Source of the DNA: Stigmatella ashevillena
GTDB lineage: Bacteria > Myxococcota > Myxococcia > Myxococcales > Myxococcaceae
DNA: 64,000 nucleotides
Assembly: GCF_028368975.1 (NCBI RefSeq)
Contig: NZ_JAQNDM010000002.1
Location: 7,558,425 to 7,622,424 of the forward strand
Reading direction: 5' to 3'
This document shows positions 8,763 to 17,584 of this stretch, one piece after another. The notes below the pieces were generated by a model, which worked only from the letters and a program-made list of their open reading frames with translations, did no database searches and was not told where the DNA came from. Both the position numbers and the translations under genes were made by a program. Position 1 is the stretch's first letter. Every line of letters begins with the position of its first letter.

Positions 8763-9232
8763 ACGAGCAGGAGCCAGCCATCGCTCGGAGGCCGGTAGTG
8801 GAAGCGCAGCACCTCTCCCGCACGGACCTTTGCCCCGGAAGCCAACCGGAGCGGCGAGGCTTCTCCGGCGCGCTGCACGTACACGCCGAATTCCGTGCCT
8901 CCCTTCAAGCGGACCGCGTCCGTCCCCTGCCATGTCAGCACCGCCAGGAGCACCGCGCATGCGCTTGCGGCAGCGGCGCTGAGCTGCCAGCGTCGCCAGG
9001 CCGGTGGGGCCACCTTGCGAGCCTCCAGCTTCCGCAGGAACTGTTCGGGAGGGTGGGCGCGACGGTACGCCTCGCTCGCCTCCGTGAGCGCCTGCACGTG
9101 TTCCGTGCACGCCGAGCAGGAGACGACGTGCACCTGGATGCCGGGCTCGAGGGTTTCTCCCGCAGCCAGGGACTCGAGCACCACCGTGGGAGGACACCCG
9201 GGGCCTCGGAGCGGGGCGGGCAAGGGCTTCAT
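8492..9232 (-). CDS. Zinc-binding anti-sigma factor with DUF4384-like periplasmic domain
   Basis: A 246-aa protein beginning at ATG 9232, which overlaps the sigma-factor stop by four bases (ATGA). The N-terminal cytoplasmic part has the anti-sigma signature HVVSCSAC (HxxxCxxC, residues 32-39). One transmembrane helix follows around residues 80-105 (WQLSAAAASACAVLLAVLTW). The periplasmic C-terminal part (115-246) has EVLRFHYRPPSDGWLLLVSIDG and a late CPHC motif, and resembles DUF4384 domains. It should bind and restrain the upstream ECF sigma factor. A C-terminal fragment is duplicated at 17968-18238. Confidence 0.85.
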   Translation of the reverse strand: MKPLPAPLRGPGCPPTVVLESLAAGETLEPGIQVHVVSCSACTEHVQALTEASEAYRRAHPPEQFLRKLEARKVAPPAWRRWQLSAAAASACAVLLAVLTWQGTDAVRLKGGTEFGVYVQRAGEASPLRLASGAKVRAGEVLRFHYRPPSDGWLLLVSIDGTGQLTVFHPYQGTAAARVAGGTLSVLEESIALDEAPGPERLAAIFRPEPFTVEELRDWLSGPSSSAPSIDCPHCQVEWVVLEKSP

Positions 9233-9744
9233 GGCGTCACCTCCGGGGATGACAGGTTCCGAAACTTCTGCCACCGCGCGCGCAGCAACTCCGCGAAGCC
9301 CGCGAGCTTCTTGCCCACCGTGCGGCGAGAGTAGCCCGTCTGGGCCGCGATCTCCTCCTGGGTCCACCCTTCGATGTGGTGGAGGATGACGATGTCCCGC
9401 ATGCGGCGGTCGAGCTGGCCCATCACCGAGGAGACGAGGGCACGGCGATCCCCATCCTCTGGAGCGCCCAGGCGCCGGGGGTCCAACTCGGCCAGCTCGG
9501 AGGGCTCCCAGGGCGCTTCGCGGGCTCGGCGCTTCGCCTTGTCGAAACAGACGTGGTTGGCGATGGCATAGAGCCAAGCCAGGGTGACGGGCGCCTTGAG
9601 CGAGCCGTGGTAGCTGCGCACGCGCACGAAGACATCCTGCACGGCATCCTCCGCATCCGCGCGGTTGCCCAGGAGGAGCAGGCAACGCTGGTGAAGGTAA
9701 TAACCGTACTGGTCGTACAGCGCTGAGAGCTGCTCGGGGCCCAC
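9229..9744 (-). CDS. ECF-type RNA polymerase sigma factor
   Basis: A 171-aa ECF sigma factor with GTG start 9744; an in-frame TGA just upstream leaves this the only reasonable start, while the nearest AAGGAG is about 16 bases away. Region 2 (about 12-80): ALYDQYGYYLHQRCLLLLGNRADAEDAVQDVFVRV and LAWLYAIANHVCFDKAKR. Region 4 (about 110-160): MRDIVILHHIEGWTQEEIAAQTGYSRRTVGKKLAGF. It is first in a three-gene operon with anti-sigma factor and caspase, all joined by ATGA overlaps. It probably recognises its own promoter; the palindrome at 9789-9815 is a candidate control site. Confidence 0.93.
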   Translation of the reverse strand: MGPEQLSALYDQYGYYLHQRCLLLLGNRADAEDAVQDVFVRVRSYHGSLKAPVTLAWLYAIANHVCFDKAKRRAREAPWEPSELAELDPRRLGAPEDGDRRALVSSVMGQLDRRMRDIVILHHIEGWTQEEIAAQTGYSRRTVGKKLAGFAELLRARWQKFRNLSSPEVTP

Positions 9745-10117
9745 GTTCGTGTCAGTTCACTCCTTGAGGGGATATACCTGCGGAGGGCCCTGAAATGGGA
9801 ACTCCCCTTTTCAGGTCCGTGAGTGAAGGCCTGGCGTGTCCCGTGAACATCCAAGAGGTAGGTTGATTTACGTGTTGACATGCCGAATCGAGGACAACGG
9901 CGACCTCCGGGTGTGACCCGAGACGCTACGACTGGCAGGAATTCGTAACCTGTTATGGCTCACAGAAAGGGCCTTCCGGGGATGGCCGCCATTCCTCTCA
10001 GAGCGGGCGCTCCGACGCGGTCTGTCATGGCATGAGGGGTGCACCGAGCCCAGCCGGGTTCCCAGGCGCGTTTCCCCAAACTCCTGGAGCCCAGTCCCCT
10101 CAACCCGGAGGTATGTG
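9745..10117. other. Divergent intergenic region (373 bp)
   Basis: The gap separates the leftward sigma operon from the rightward lipoprotein gene at 10118. It contains a palindrome at 9789-9815 and an AT-richer patch near 9860-9890 with a GTGTTGACATGCC element that could be a promoter. No coding signal or RNA gene was recognised in the rest. Confidence 0.5.
9789..9815. promoter_or_regulatory. Nested palindrome upstream of the ECF sigma operon
   Basis: CCTGAAA at 9789-9795 is mirrored by TTTCAGG at 9809-9815, and the 13-base centre contains GGGAACTCCCC, itself nearly palindromic. It lies 45-71 bp upstream of the sigma start on the minus strand. Either an operator or a sigma recognition element is possible; no mapped promoter is available. 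Confidence 0.4.
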
Positions 10118-11368
10118 ATGTCATCGTCCAGGAGCGCGGCAAGGAAGTGGTTGGTGTTGTGCGGCATGCTGGGTGGCGCCTCGGTGCTGGGTGGCGCCTG
10201 TGGCGTGCCCGAGGCCGAGGTCGAGCCGCGCGAGCAGCAGGTCTCCCCTCTCGCCGGCTGTAGTCCCGTCCAGGGCGCCACCACCGTCTGTGGCGTGGTG
10301 GTCAACACGGCGGGCGCGGCCATTGGGGGTGCGGAGGTGGTTCTCCAAGGCGTGCGGACGACGACCGTCGCGGACGGCTCGTTCTCCGTCTCCAGCGCGG
10401 CGCTGAATCCGGGCGCACCGCTGACCCTCACCGCGCAGGGCTACATGCCGCATGTCGGCGCCGTCACACGCGACGTGCTTGGGGCTCGCTTCGTTCTGCA
10501 CACCTTGTACCAGCAGACCTTCTCGGGGGGCGTCCCCACCGTCACGGATCCCCGCAGCGGCGCTGCCATCCGCGTGGATCTGGAGAAGCTGCGGACCCTC
10601 AACGGGACCGCGCCCATCAAGCCCTTCACCGTGGGCGTGCGCTTCATCGACACGGGCCTGCTGGCGATGCCGGGGACCGACGGCGCCGTCAACCTGAGTG
10701 GCAAGGCCGTCTTCCTGGAGACGCGTGGCGCCATCTATGCCGAGGTCCGTGATGCCCGGGGCAACCAGCTCCAGCCGTCCGCAGGCACGACTGCCCAGGT
10801 GTTCATCCCCATCGCAGGAAGCATGACCGGGTCCGCGCCGCAGAGCATCGCCCTGTGGTCCATGCCCGCGGGCACCAATCAGTGGCGCCAGCAGCCGGGC
10901 GCGGCCTCGAAGACGAGCAACCCGGTTCGGTGCGCGGTCAAGGAAGTGGCTACCTGCGACGCGGACGCGTGCGATCAAGCCTCCCAGGGCCGATACGTGG
11001 GCAACACTCCGGAGATTGGCTTCCTCAACGCGGACATCGAGAAGACCAATCCCGCGTGCCTGCGCGTCGAGTTGAACACTGCCGCGCTGCCGCCTGGCAC
11101 CGCGTTGCCCATCTGCCTGGACATCGAGATCGCCATTCCTGGCGGTGGAACCCAGACGCGCACGATGTGCATGGGCGACGGCACGGACGTCCTGTACAAC
11201 CTGCCCCCCAATGCCAACCTCACCGTTCGCCAGGCGTCGGGCTTTGGCTGCCCGGCTCCGCCCAGCACCAGCGTGACCGTCAACACGGGCGCGCCATGGG
11301 GCGGCACGGGCATCCCCAGCAGCCCCAGTCAGTGCAATGGGGTGCTGACGCTTCCGCCGCTGCCGTAA
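10118..11368 (+). CDS. Lipoprotein with carboxypeptidase-regulatory-like domain
   Basis: A 416-aa precursor, with ATG 10118 and GGAGG centred about seven bases upstream (GTG 10115 is an alternative). The signal peptide ends in a lipobox (SVLGGAC). Residues about 50-115 form a carboxypeptidase-regulatory-like beta-sandwich (VCGVVVNTAGAAIGGAEVVLQGVRTTTVADGSFSVS). The middle (120-260) has a pattern seen in CILP-like surface proteins: VFLETRGAIYAEVRDARGNQLQP and IALWSMPAGTNQWRQ. The tail holds paired cysteines. No catalytic site was seen; a structural or binding role at the outer membrane is inferred. Confidence 0.8.
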   Translation: MSSSRSAARKWLVLCGMLGGASVLGGACGVPEAEVEPREQQVSPLAGCSPVQGATTVCGVVVNTAGAAIGGAEVVLQGVRTTTVADGSFSVSSAALNPGAPLTLTAQGYMPHVGAVTRDVLGARFVLHTLYQQTFSGGVPTVTDPRSGAAIRVDLEKLRTLNGTAPIKPFTVGVRFIDTGLLAMPGTDGAVNLSGKAVFLETRGAIYAEVRDARGNQLQPSAGTTAQVFIPIAGSMTGSAPQSIALWSMPAGTNQWRQQPGAASKTSNPVRCAVKEVATCDADACDQASQGRYVGNTPEIGFLNADIEKTNPACLRVELNTAALPPGTALPICLDIEIAIPGGGTQTRTMCMGDGTDVLYNLPPNANLTVRQASGFGCPAPPSTSVTVNTGAPWGGTGIPSSPSQCNGVLTLPPLP

Positions 11369-11395
11369 GCCGGGCAGGGGCCCCCATGCCGCTCC

Positions 11396-12166
11396 TCAGC
11401 GGTCGGTGATGTCGGAGCTCTGCAGGTACGGAGACGCTTCGACAATCACTTCCGCGGTCCAGCCCCTGTTGGCTCCGTGGCCCTTTTCGTCGCAATCGCC
11501 GTCGGTGTGGATGCCCAGCAGGTGGCCTTGACGGTTGAGCACGCCCGCGCCGGAACTCCCTACCAGGGTGTCCAGGTCCGAGTAGTAGACAAGCTGATTG
11601 CATGAGTCCAGGAAGCGGCCTTCCGCGATGACCTTGGGAAGGCCCCGGGGATGCTGGATGATCGCCAACCGCTCGGTGGCCTGGGTCGTCAGCAAGACGG
11701 GCGTGACCGCGGGAGTCACGTCGAGTTGGATGAGCGCGTAGTCGGGTTCAAACGCTTGCTCGATGACAGAGCCCTCGGTCATCAGCGAGTCGCCGTCGGG
11801 ATCGTCCTCGAAGTTGAAGACCAGCAGCGGCCGATCCCCGAGTCCGACACAGTGACCCGCGGTCATCACCACCGGTCCTGCGCTCGCTTCAATCAGCGTT
11901 CCGGTGCAGCGCCCGTCGATCAGGACGACGGCGTCTTCCCTGTCCTGGACGACGTCCGCGAATTCGCCCTGGTAGCGGTTGATGGGGGTCCAATCGAGGG
12001 TCGGGCCGCACTGCCCGAGGCTGCTGACCTCCGGCACCTTCGGATTCTCGCAGACCGGAGGATCCGCGGGCACCGCGCTTCCACAGGCCACAATGCCCAG
12101 GATGGCGGTGCCCGCGAGCAGAGGCCCCCACAGCGTCATGAACGGACCGGGAGGGGGGCGCGCCAT
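11396..12166 (-). CDS. Trypsin-like serine protease lipoprotein
   Basis: A 256-aa precursor. The catalytic triad is His105 (MTAGHCVG), Asp142 (EPDYALIQLD) and Ser205 (TLVGSSGAGVLN), consistent with the S1/V8-like chymotrypsin fold. The signal peptide ends at the lipobox LGIVAC. ATG 12166 is chosen because it follows the metalloprotease stop by three bases (TAA-gag-ATG); ATG 12139 would give a shorter leader but has no ribosome site. Coupling to the upstream metalloprotease suggests joint extracellular proteolysis or a processing cascade (inference). Confidence 0.88.
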   Translation of the reverse strand: MARPPPGPFMTLWGPLLAGTAILGIVACGSAVPADPPVCENPKVPEVSSLGQCGPTLDWTPINRYQGEFADVVQDREDAVVLIDGRCTGTLIEASAGPVVMTAGHCVGLGDRPLLVFNFEDDPDGDSLMTEGSVIEQAFEPDYALIQLDVTPAVTPVLLTTQATERLAIIQHPRGLPKVIAEGRFLDSCNQLVYYSDLDTLVGSSGAGVLNRQGHLLGIHTDGDCDEKGHGANRGWTAEVIVEASPYLQSSDITDR

Positions 12167-12169
12167 CTC

Positions 12170-12940
12170 TTAGTAGAGAGCGTTCAGAGCGGTCTTGTCC
12201 GAGCTGGTCCACTCGCCGGTCTCGGTCGACCGGAAGCAGGAGTTCATGATCGATCCGCCCACCGTGGCAGTGCTCGGCGTCCCGGAGATGAGGATGGCTC
12301 CCACGGAAGCGTCGCCTTCGTTGCTGGCGGTCCCGCCGCAGCTGATGGACCGATTGTAGTAGTCCGAGTGGCGGAACCCGATGGTGTGGCCAAGCTCGTG
12401 GGTGATGACGTGCTCGTTCACGTCTTCGCTGTAGCTCTGCAGCCCGGTGCCGATATTGATGGTTCCGTAGGGCTTGCCGCCCGAGGGAAAGCCAGCAGAA
12501 CCGCCCGCGCCACTCGAGGTCTTCGCGGCGATGGTCGCGGTGCAGCCGGAGACCGCTCCGCGCGCGAAGGTGATGCGGAGCCCCAGGGCATTGTAATTGG
12601 CAATGGCCAGATCGAGCCCCGCGCTGAGGCGGCTGTAGCTGTTGAACTGGGTGGTGGGAACCACGCAGATCTTCGTCACGCTGGTGCCGACGAGATTGGT
12701 CGTCTTGTACTGCTCGGCGCTCTCCGTGCTGGGCTGGAGCATCTCTCGGGACGCCTCAAGGCTCACGTGACCGTCGCGCCCCACGTACACAGCACCGTCG
12801 GCGACCAGGATGTCGCTGGCCGGAAACCCGGCCTCGATCAGGTTGGCGACGATCTCTTCGTTCTCGGTCTGCAGGTCGGTACCGCAACCGGACAGCAACG
12901 CACCACAGCTCACCACGAGGACTGCTGCTCTCTTGAACAT
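12170..12940 (-). CDS. HExxH zinc metalloprotease lipoprotein (M57-like)
   Basis: A 256-aa precursor whose signal peptide ends in LLSGCG. The zinc-binding motif is HELGHTIGFRH (His181, Glu182, His185, His191), followed by SD and further Cys residues. The N-terminal part (about 25-75) contains VADGAVYVGRDGHVSLEA, resembling the propeptide of myxobacterial dual-action HEIGH (M57) proteases. Met in GGSIMNSC may be the Met-turn. It is first in a two-gene operon with the serine protease. Substrates are unknown. Confidence 0.85.
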   Translation of the reverse strand: MFKRAAVLVVSCGALLSGCGTDLQTENEEIVANLIEAGFPASDILVADGAVYVGRDGHVSLEASREMLQPSTESAEQYKTTNLVGTSVTKICVVPTTQFNSYSRLSAGLDLAIANYNALGLRITFARGAVSGCTATIAAKTSSGAGGSAGFPSGGKPYGTINIGTGLQSYSEDVNEHVITHELGHTIGFRHSDYYNRSISCGGTASNEGDASVGAILISGTPSTATVGGSIMNSCFRSTETGEWTSSDKTALNALY

Positions 12941-13130
12941 TGTTGTTGTCTCTCTTGCCCCTGAATGGGTCCTTCACACGGTCCCATCCCTGGAGCGTCG
13001 GGGGATTACAGGCCTTGTATAACATTTTACCCTTGAAATCAGAAAAATTGAGAAATCGTGACGTAGGGCCGAGGGGATGCGGCGCCGCGGCGGCGTTGAA
13101 CGGAGCACGCGCTGCGCTGATACTCGGGCC

Positions 13131-13796
13131 ATGACAGGCGCATCCACCCCACCGCTCGAGGTCCGGTACGCATCCCGCCGAGCCCTGCTGTCCTCGGCGA
13201 AGACCGAGCGCGGAGCGCTGACGCTGTTCGTGCCGACCCCGCACAAGGTCGCTCAAGGCGAATGCGTGCGGCTCATGGTCACCCTCGCTGACGCCGATGG
13301 GCGTTTCGAGATCGAAGGAACCGCCTTGACCTGGACTCAGGCGGGGGGGCGCGATGGTGTGGGCGGGTTTCTCGCCAACTTCGCCGGAGACCACAAGCGC
13401 CGCGCCGCGGAGATGATCGCGGTCTGCGCTCAGCGTCCGCTGTCCATGGGCACCGCCTCGCGCGAGCGAGTCGTCCTGCGCGTGCGCTGCCAGCTCAAGC
13501 TGACGGATGAGAAGTTCCCCGGCGAGCTGCGGGACTTGTCGCAGACGGGCGCGTTCGTCGTCGGCCGCCAATTCGGGAAGCGCAAGGTGGGCGAGCCCGT
13601 GTGGTTGAAGGTGCAAGGCGGCCTGTTCGGCCTGGGCGGAACCTGGCTCGAGGCCCGGGTGATCTGGCAAGGCAAGAAGGGCGAGGAGCCGGGCCTGGGA
13701 CTGCGCTTCATGAGCAATGAAGCCAAGCAGGCCTCCGCCATCCAGGGCCTCCTGGAGGACGCCAGCCGCGAAGCTCAGGGGCCTCCCCCCGGGTGA
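13131..13796 (+). CDS. PilZ-domain protein
   Basis: A 221-aa cytoplasmic protein; ATG 13131 gives MTGASTPP. The N-terminal half (10-100) is a PilZ-like beta-barrel without clear nucleotide motifs. The second half (about 105-205) has the c-di-GMP-binding elements RERVVLRVRCQLKL (RxxxR type) and DLSQTGAFV (D/NxSxxG). Two PilZ-like units in one protein are common in myxobacteria. It could link c-di-GMP to motility or surface secretion; partners are not evident from its neighbours, which are divergent or separate. Confidence 0.82.
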   Translation: MTGASTPPLEVRYASRRALLSSAKTERGALTLFVPTPHKVAQGECVRLMVTLADADGRFEIEGTALTWTQAGGRDGVGGFLANFAGDHKRRAAEMIAVCAQRPLSMGTASRERVVLRVRCQLKLTDEKFPGELRDLSQTGAFVVGRQFGKRKVGEPVWLKVQGGLFGLGGTWLEARVIWQGKKGEEPGLGLRFMSNEAKQASAIQGLLEDASREAQGPPPG

Positions 13797-13841
13797 CGGT
13801 TCTTCCAGGGCGCGGTGTCGCAGTCCATGGACTTCGCCGGA

Positions 13842-14027
13842 AAGAAGCAGCCTTGCCTTCCTTTGGGAGAAGTACCTGGGAGCCCGACCTTCGAAGAAAG
13901 CGATGGAGCACGCCCGAGGTGAAGTGAGCCGAATCCTTTCCTACGAGGGTGGGCGCAGGACTTTGCCTACGACTCGCCGATGCACGCGTTCAACGTGCTG
14001 GACTGGAGAGAGCACACGGGTACATAA
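13842..14027 (+). pseudogene. Decayed gene fragment, frameshifted
   Basis: Two overlapping frames look like pieces of one protein: SSLAFLWEKYLGARPS... followed, after a frame change near 13958, by FAYDSPMHAFNVLDWREHTGT and a stop at 14027. There is no credible start or ribosome site, and no family was recognised. The remainder of 13797-14123 is AT-rich (around 14022-14050) and probably holds the promoter for the following gene. Confidence 0.35.
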
Positions 14028-14123
14028 TTAGCAAATATATTCATCCAAGGGCAAATACCCAATCCGTTCCATGAGTCTCCCACGGACGCCCAAATGCTCC
14101 GTCAACCGTTCGAGGAGGACCGC

Positions 14124-17100
14124 ATGAAGACGCGGCAATTGGTGTTGGTGTTGGCGGCCCTAGGCTTGCTGTCCACGAACGCAGCGGCGCAGGACTCGAC
14201 GCTTTCACCCGTGAACGTGATGGGGGCGCTGAGGGTTGGTAAGCGCTGCGGTTCGGACGCTCCTCCGCTCCGGGCGATCTTCTCCGCCCAAGTCACTGGC
14301 ACGGATGTCAATGTCCCGAATCAGACCCTGCAAGGAAACGCGACCATCACCCTGAATGAGTCAGCGACTTCCGAGGTGAATGACGGCAGCTATCGGATGG
14401 TGCTCCAACGCGATGTGGGCGGCACGCCGATTGATTACAGGATCCTGTCTCAATTCTACTTCGATGGCGGTTCAAGGCTGCTTACCCAGCTTCTCTCCGC
14501 AAGTCAGACGATGCCGCTGACGGGCGATGTCCAACTGAGCCACGACGCTGGGAATTCTGCGAGCATTGTCGTCACCGTGGTCACCCCAGCCGGAGCCAAC
14601 ATCACCCAGCTGATCGGTATAGCAACCCACGGCAACCCGAACGACCCCAGCGTGTCTAGTACTTTCAGCTCTTCTGTCGAGATCAGCGGCTCCGCAACCC
14701 CGGTGGGCCTCGCGGGGTACGTGAGCACGGTCGATCCACAGACTGGGGTGGAGACCGCTGCGTTCGAGCTCCTGGTTCCGCCAAACCGCAACTACCAGAT
14801 TGAGGTTCATGCGGGTTTCAATGGCCAGGGCACGCAGCCGATAGGGGGTTTCCAGGTCCAGGCCAGCGACGCGCCGCCATGCGCCACGTTTGCCCCCGCG
14901 CCGCTCGTTGCCGCCATCGAGCCCAGTGGAACGCTTGAGGTCACCGCCTTCCTGGAGCCGGATCCCGCCGATGTGCTCTCGGAGACAGGCCCGCGCGCGA
15001 CGCACTATGACTTGACCTACGTGGGGACTCGGCTCAACGGGCAGCCGGTCATCATCAACAACTACGGCTACCTTTCAGGGGGAACTGCAGTCAGCAATGG
15101 ACCGGGCCCTGTGACGCTCACCTCTGCGCCCTTCCCGCTGGGAGTGTACGAACTCACCCTGTTCTCGGCTCACCCCAAAATTCTCCTCTCTTGGCCCGAT
15201 CGAATCCCGCCGCCAGGGTTCGGACCCTTCTACAACTTTCCCGCGCCCGGTCTGGGACTCTGGACCCCGGCTCACCTGGGAACGCTGCCCGGCCAGGGCA
15301 TGGACGAGGATGGCTCCGTTGTCCTCAACCAGAATGATTTGCAACCAGATGGACGGATCGTCGAGCGGCTGAGCTTCCACGGCCTCATGGCCTATGCCAC
15401 CGGCACGCTCGCGCTGAATGGCTGCGTGGAGACACCACACATTGCCGCAGGAGCTGTCGAGGCTACTTCCGTCTTTGGGGATAATACGAGTGGCACCTTC
15501 ATCAACGAGCTAGGGCAGTTGCGGCTCCGCGGCAATGTGGACTGGCCTGGCCAAGGGTTTGTGCGAGGGCTCTTCACCAACGATGGAACAGGCCACTATG
15601 AACTGGCCGCGACCCAGGGGCAGTGGCGTGAGTATGCCTACAGACTGCACCTGACGGACTCCACAGGGCTCGACGAGACCCTCAGCATTCTTCCGGACTC
15701 CCAGTGGCTGGAGAACCTCACCCCGGGGCGCGCCCATACGCTTGAGATCCCCCCCCAGTTCTACCCGACAGGGCAGGTCACTGCCCGCCTCACGGTGCAG
15801 AACACCCCTCAGCAAATTGCCGCAGGGGCTCCGGCGCTCCGGCCCTTCCGGGCGCCAGAATTGGTCGTGGTCGGCGCATCCCAGTCGTATGGGGCAGACT
15901 GGGCGGCTCTCCCCTTTAGCGGCCTCAATGGCGAGTCCGGCCGCTTCTGGAGCGTGTCCTCGGGAAAGAACGAGCTCCGCAACGAACACTTCGTGAGGGT
16001 GCATGGTGTGGCCAACAGCGTCGGTGACATCGCTGTCAAGGCGCAGGTGCCGTTGAATCCGGATGGCACTGGCGCATCGCCCGTCACCTCTTTCCCATCC
16101 ATCCTCTCGGTGCCGTTCTCCTCTGGTGCATCGGGGACGTGCCAAGAAACCTGTGTGGACCTCGCCACCCAGACCGCCTACGTTGATAACGGTGTGGGGC
16201 CTTTGGTCACCTTATCCTCCGCTCCCCCCGCGCAGACCCAGGCAGCGTCGCTCGTTCTGTCGGGCATCGCGTCCGATACCTCGCCGGTGATCCACGTGAC
16301 GGTGAACGGTCAAGAGGTCGCTGGCAGCAACAGTCAGCTCCAGCAGCCCTTCTCCGCTCCGGTCGCGCTCACCGTGGGCACCAACACCTTCACGATCGTG
16401 GCGACGGACCTGTGCGGCCACACGACGACGCAAGTGGTGACCGTGGAGCGTGTCGAGTGCTCGGCCAACAATCCCTCCTGCGAAGGATGCATTGGGGTTC
16501 ACCTGAACGACTACAACGTCTTCGTGCTTGAGGACTACACGCTGGGCACCGACGTGGAAGGGAAAGTGGCAGCCGGTGGCAACATCACCCTGAACCACTT
16601 CTCCGTGGGCTCCCGAGTGGCAAACAACGACCTGGCGAACACGTTGGTGGCGGGCGGCGATCTGACGCTCACCAACGGCGCGGTCTGGGGTGACGCCCGG
16701 TACGGGGGCAACTCCAGCAGCGATGGGACGGTGGTGTTCCCACGGGGCACCTCCGTTGCCCAGGGTAGCCCCATCAACTTCCAGACCCGTGGTGCCGCGC
16801 TGCAGGCTCTGTCCACACAGCTAAGGGCCTTGAGCGCCAATGGCACGACGACGCTCGAGTCCTGGGGTGGGCTCATGCTGCGTGGAACGGCTCCCCATGT
16901 GAACATCTTCCAGGTGAATGCCAGCGCCTTCACGGGGGCCAAGTTGCTATCCATTGATGCGCCAGCCGGTTCCTTGGCGGTGATCAACGTCTTTGGAAGC
17001 ACGGCCACCTTGACGGGCTTCGGACACTCCTTCAGCGGAGGAATCAACCAACGCGGCGTGCTCTTCAACTTCGTGGATGCCACCCGCATCACTGCCCACG

Positions 17101-17249
17101 GCTATGGCTTCTGGGGCACGGTGCTGGCCCCCTACGCCCAAGTCTCCTTCCACAACGGCAGCTTTGATGGCGGCATCTACGCCCGCTCGTTGACAGGCAA
17201 CGCCGAGGGTCACCTCAACCCGCTGGACGATGTCGACATCTGCCAATAG
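14124..17249 (+). CDS. Large secreted choice-of-anchor A family protein
   Basis: A 1041-aa protein, ATG 14124 with a GAGGAGGA site upstream. The signal peptide ends near NAAAQDS. The long beta-rich middle (about 30-650) has no recognised enzyme motif. Residues about 700-780 look like an Ig-like or bacterial cadherin-type module (PVIHVTVNGQEVAGSN... TIVATDLCGHTTTQVV). The C-terminal 250 residues match choice-of-anchor A domains: NDYNVFVLEDYTLGTDVEGKVAAGGNITL and GTVLAPYAQVSFHNGSFDGGIYARSL, with E-G-H near the end. Such domains are typical of surface or matrix proteins. No C-terminal sorting tag such as PEP-CTERM was seen. Confidence 0.82.
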   Translation: MKTRQLVLVLAALGLLSTNAAAQDSTLSPVNVMGALRVGKRCGSDAPPLRAIFSAQVTGTDVNVPNQTLQGNATITLNESATSEVNDGSYRMVLQRDVGGTPIDYRILSQFYFDGGSRLLTQLLSASQTMPLTGDVQLSHDAGNSASIVVTVVTPAGANITQLIGIATHGNPNDPSVSSTFSSSVEISGSATPVGLAGYVSTVDPQTGVETAAFELLVPPNRNYQIEVHAGFNGQGTQPIGGFQVQASDAPPCATFAPAPLVAAIEPSGTLEVTAFLEPDPADVLSETGPRATHYDLTYVGTRLNGQPVIINNYGYLSGGTAVSNGPGPVTLTSAPFPLGVYELTLFSAHPKILLSWPDRIPPPGFGPFYNFPAPGLGLWTPAHLGTLPGQGMDEDGSVVLNQNDLQPDGRIVERLSFHGLMAYATGTLALNGCVETPHIAAGAVEATSVFGDNTSGTFINELGQLRLRGNVDWPGQGFVRGLFTNDGTGHYELAATQGQWREYAYRLHLTDSTGLDETLSILPDSQWLENLTPGRAHTLEIPPQFYPTGQVTARLTVQNTPQQIAAGAPALRPFRAPELVVVGASQSYGADWAALPFSGLNGESGRFWSVSSGKNELRNEHFVRVHGVANSVGDIAVKAQVPLNPDGTGASPVTSFPSILSVPFSSGASGTCQETCVDLATQTAYVDNGVGPLVTLSSAPPAQTQAASLVLSGIASDTSPVIHVTVNGQEVAGSNSQLQQPFSAPVALTVGTNTFTIVATDLCGHTTTQVVTVERVECSANNPSCEGCIGVHLNDYNVFVLEDYTLGTDVEGKVAAGGNITLNHFSVGSRVANNDLANTLVAGGDLTLTNGAVWGDARYGGNSSSDGTVVFPRGTSVAQGSPINFQTRGAALQALSTQLRALSANGTTTLESWGGLMLRGTAPHVNIFQVNASAFTGAKLLSIDAPAGSLAVINVFGSTATLTGFGHSFSGGINQRGVLFNFVDATRITAHGYGFWGTVLAPYAQVSFHNGSFDGGIYARSLTGNAEGHLNPLDDVDICQ

Positions 17250-17584
17250 TACCAGGCCCGCGTGGTAGCTTCCGCTGGGCCCAACGCTGCCCTTTCCACG
17301 GAGCGCCCCTCCACCACCCACCCTCCCTGAGCGTGTCCTGATCGAGCCTTTGAACCCCGCAGGGTGCAGGCTGTCTCTACGGTTCCACAATGACGGGCGC
17401 CTCTATGTTGCACGCATGTCGCAGGAACGTGCGGAATGGGATGGAACAGGACGGGATGAGACGGAACGCGGCGGGATATCGACACCGAATCATTCCGGGC
17501 GGTGACGAGGTATGGGCGCGATTCCGCTAGAGGTTTCGCACCGCCCGGCGCGGGGTCGAAACCCGCCGCTTCCATGCAGAACAA
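17250..17584. other. Intergenic scar region with inverted repeat and tRNA-3'-end-like hairpin
   Basis: No gene is supported here. It holds an inverted repeat, GGTTTCG at 17532-17538 and CGAAACC at 17557-17563. It also holds a hairpin (stem 17550-17554 with 17562-17566, seven-base loop GTCGAAA) followed by CGCTTCCA, which mimics the T-arm and acceptor end of a tRNA or tmRNA. The duplicated segment begins ten bases further on. No 5' half of a tRNA was found. Confidence 0.45.

Noticed and set aside
17505-17580. Complete tRNA gene
   Set aside because: Only a T-arm-like hairpin and acceptor-like end are present; no matching 5' acceptor, D-arm or anticodon arm could be folded.
17210-17584. Minus-strand coding extension of the caspase fragment
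   Set aside because: The open frame is read-through into unrelated sequence after the duplication breakpoint and encodes no recognisable domain.
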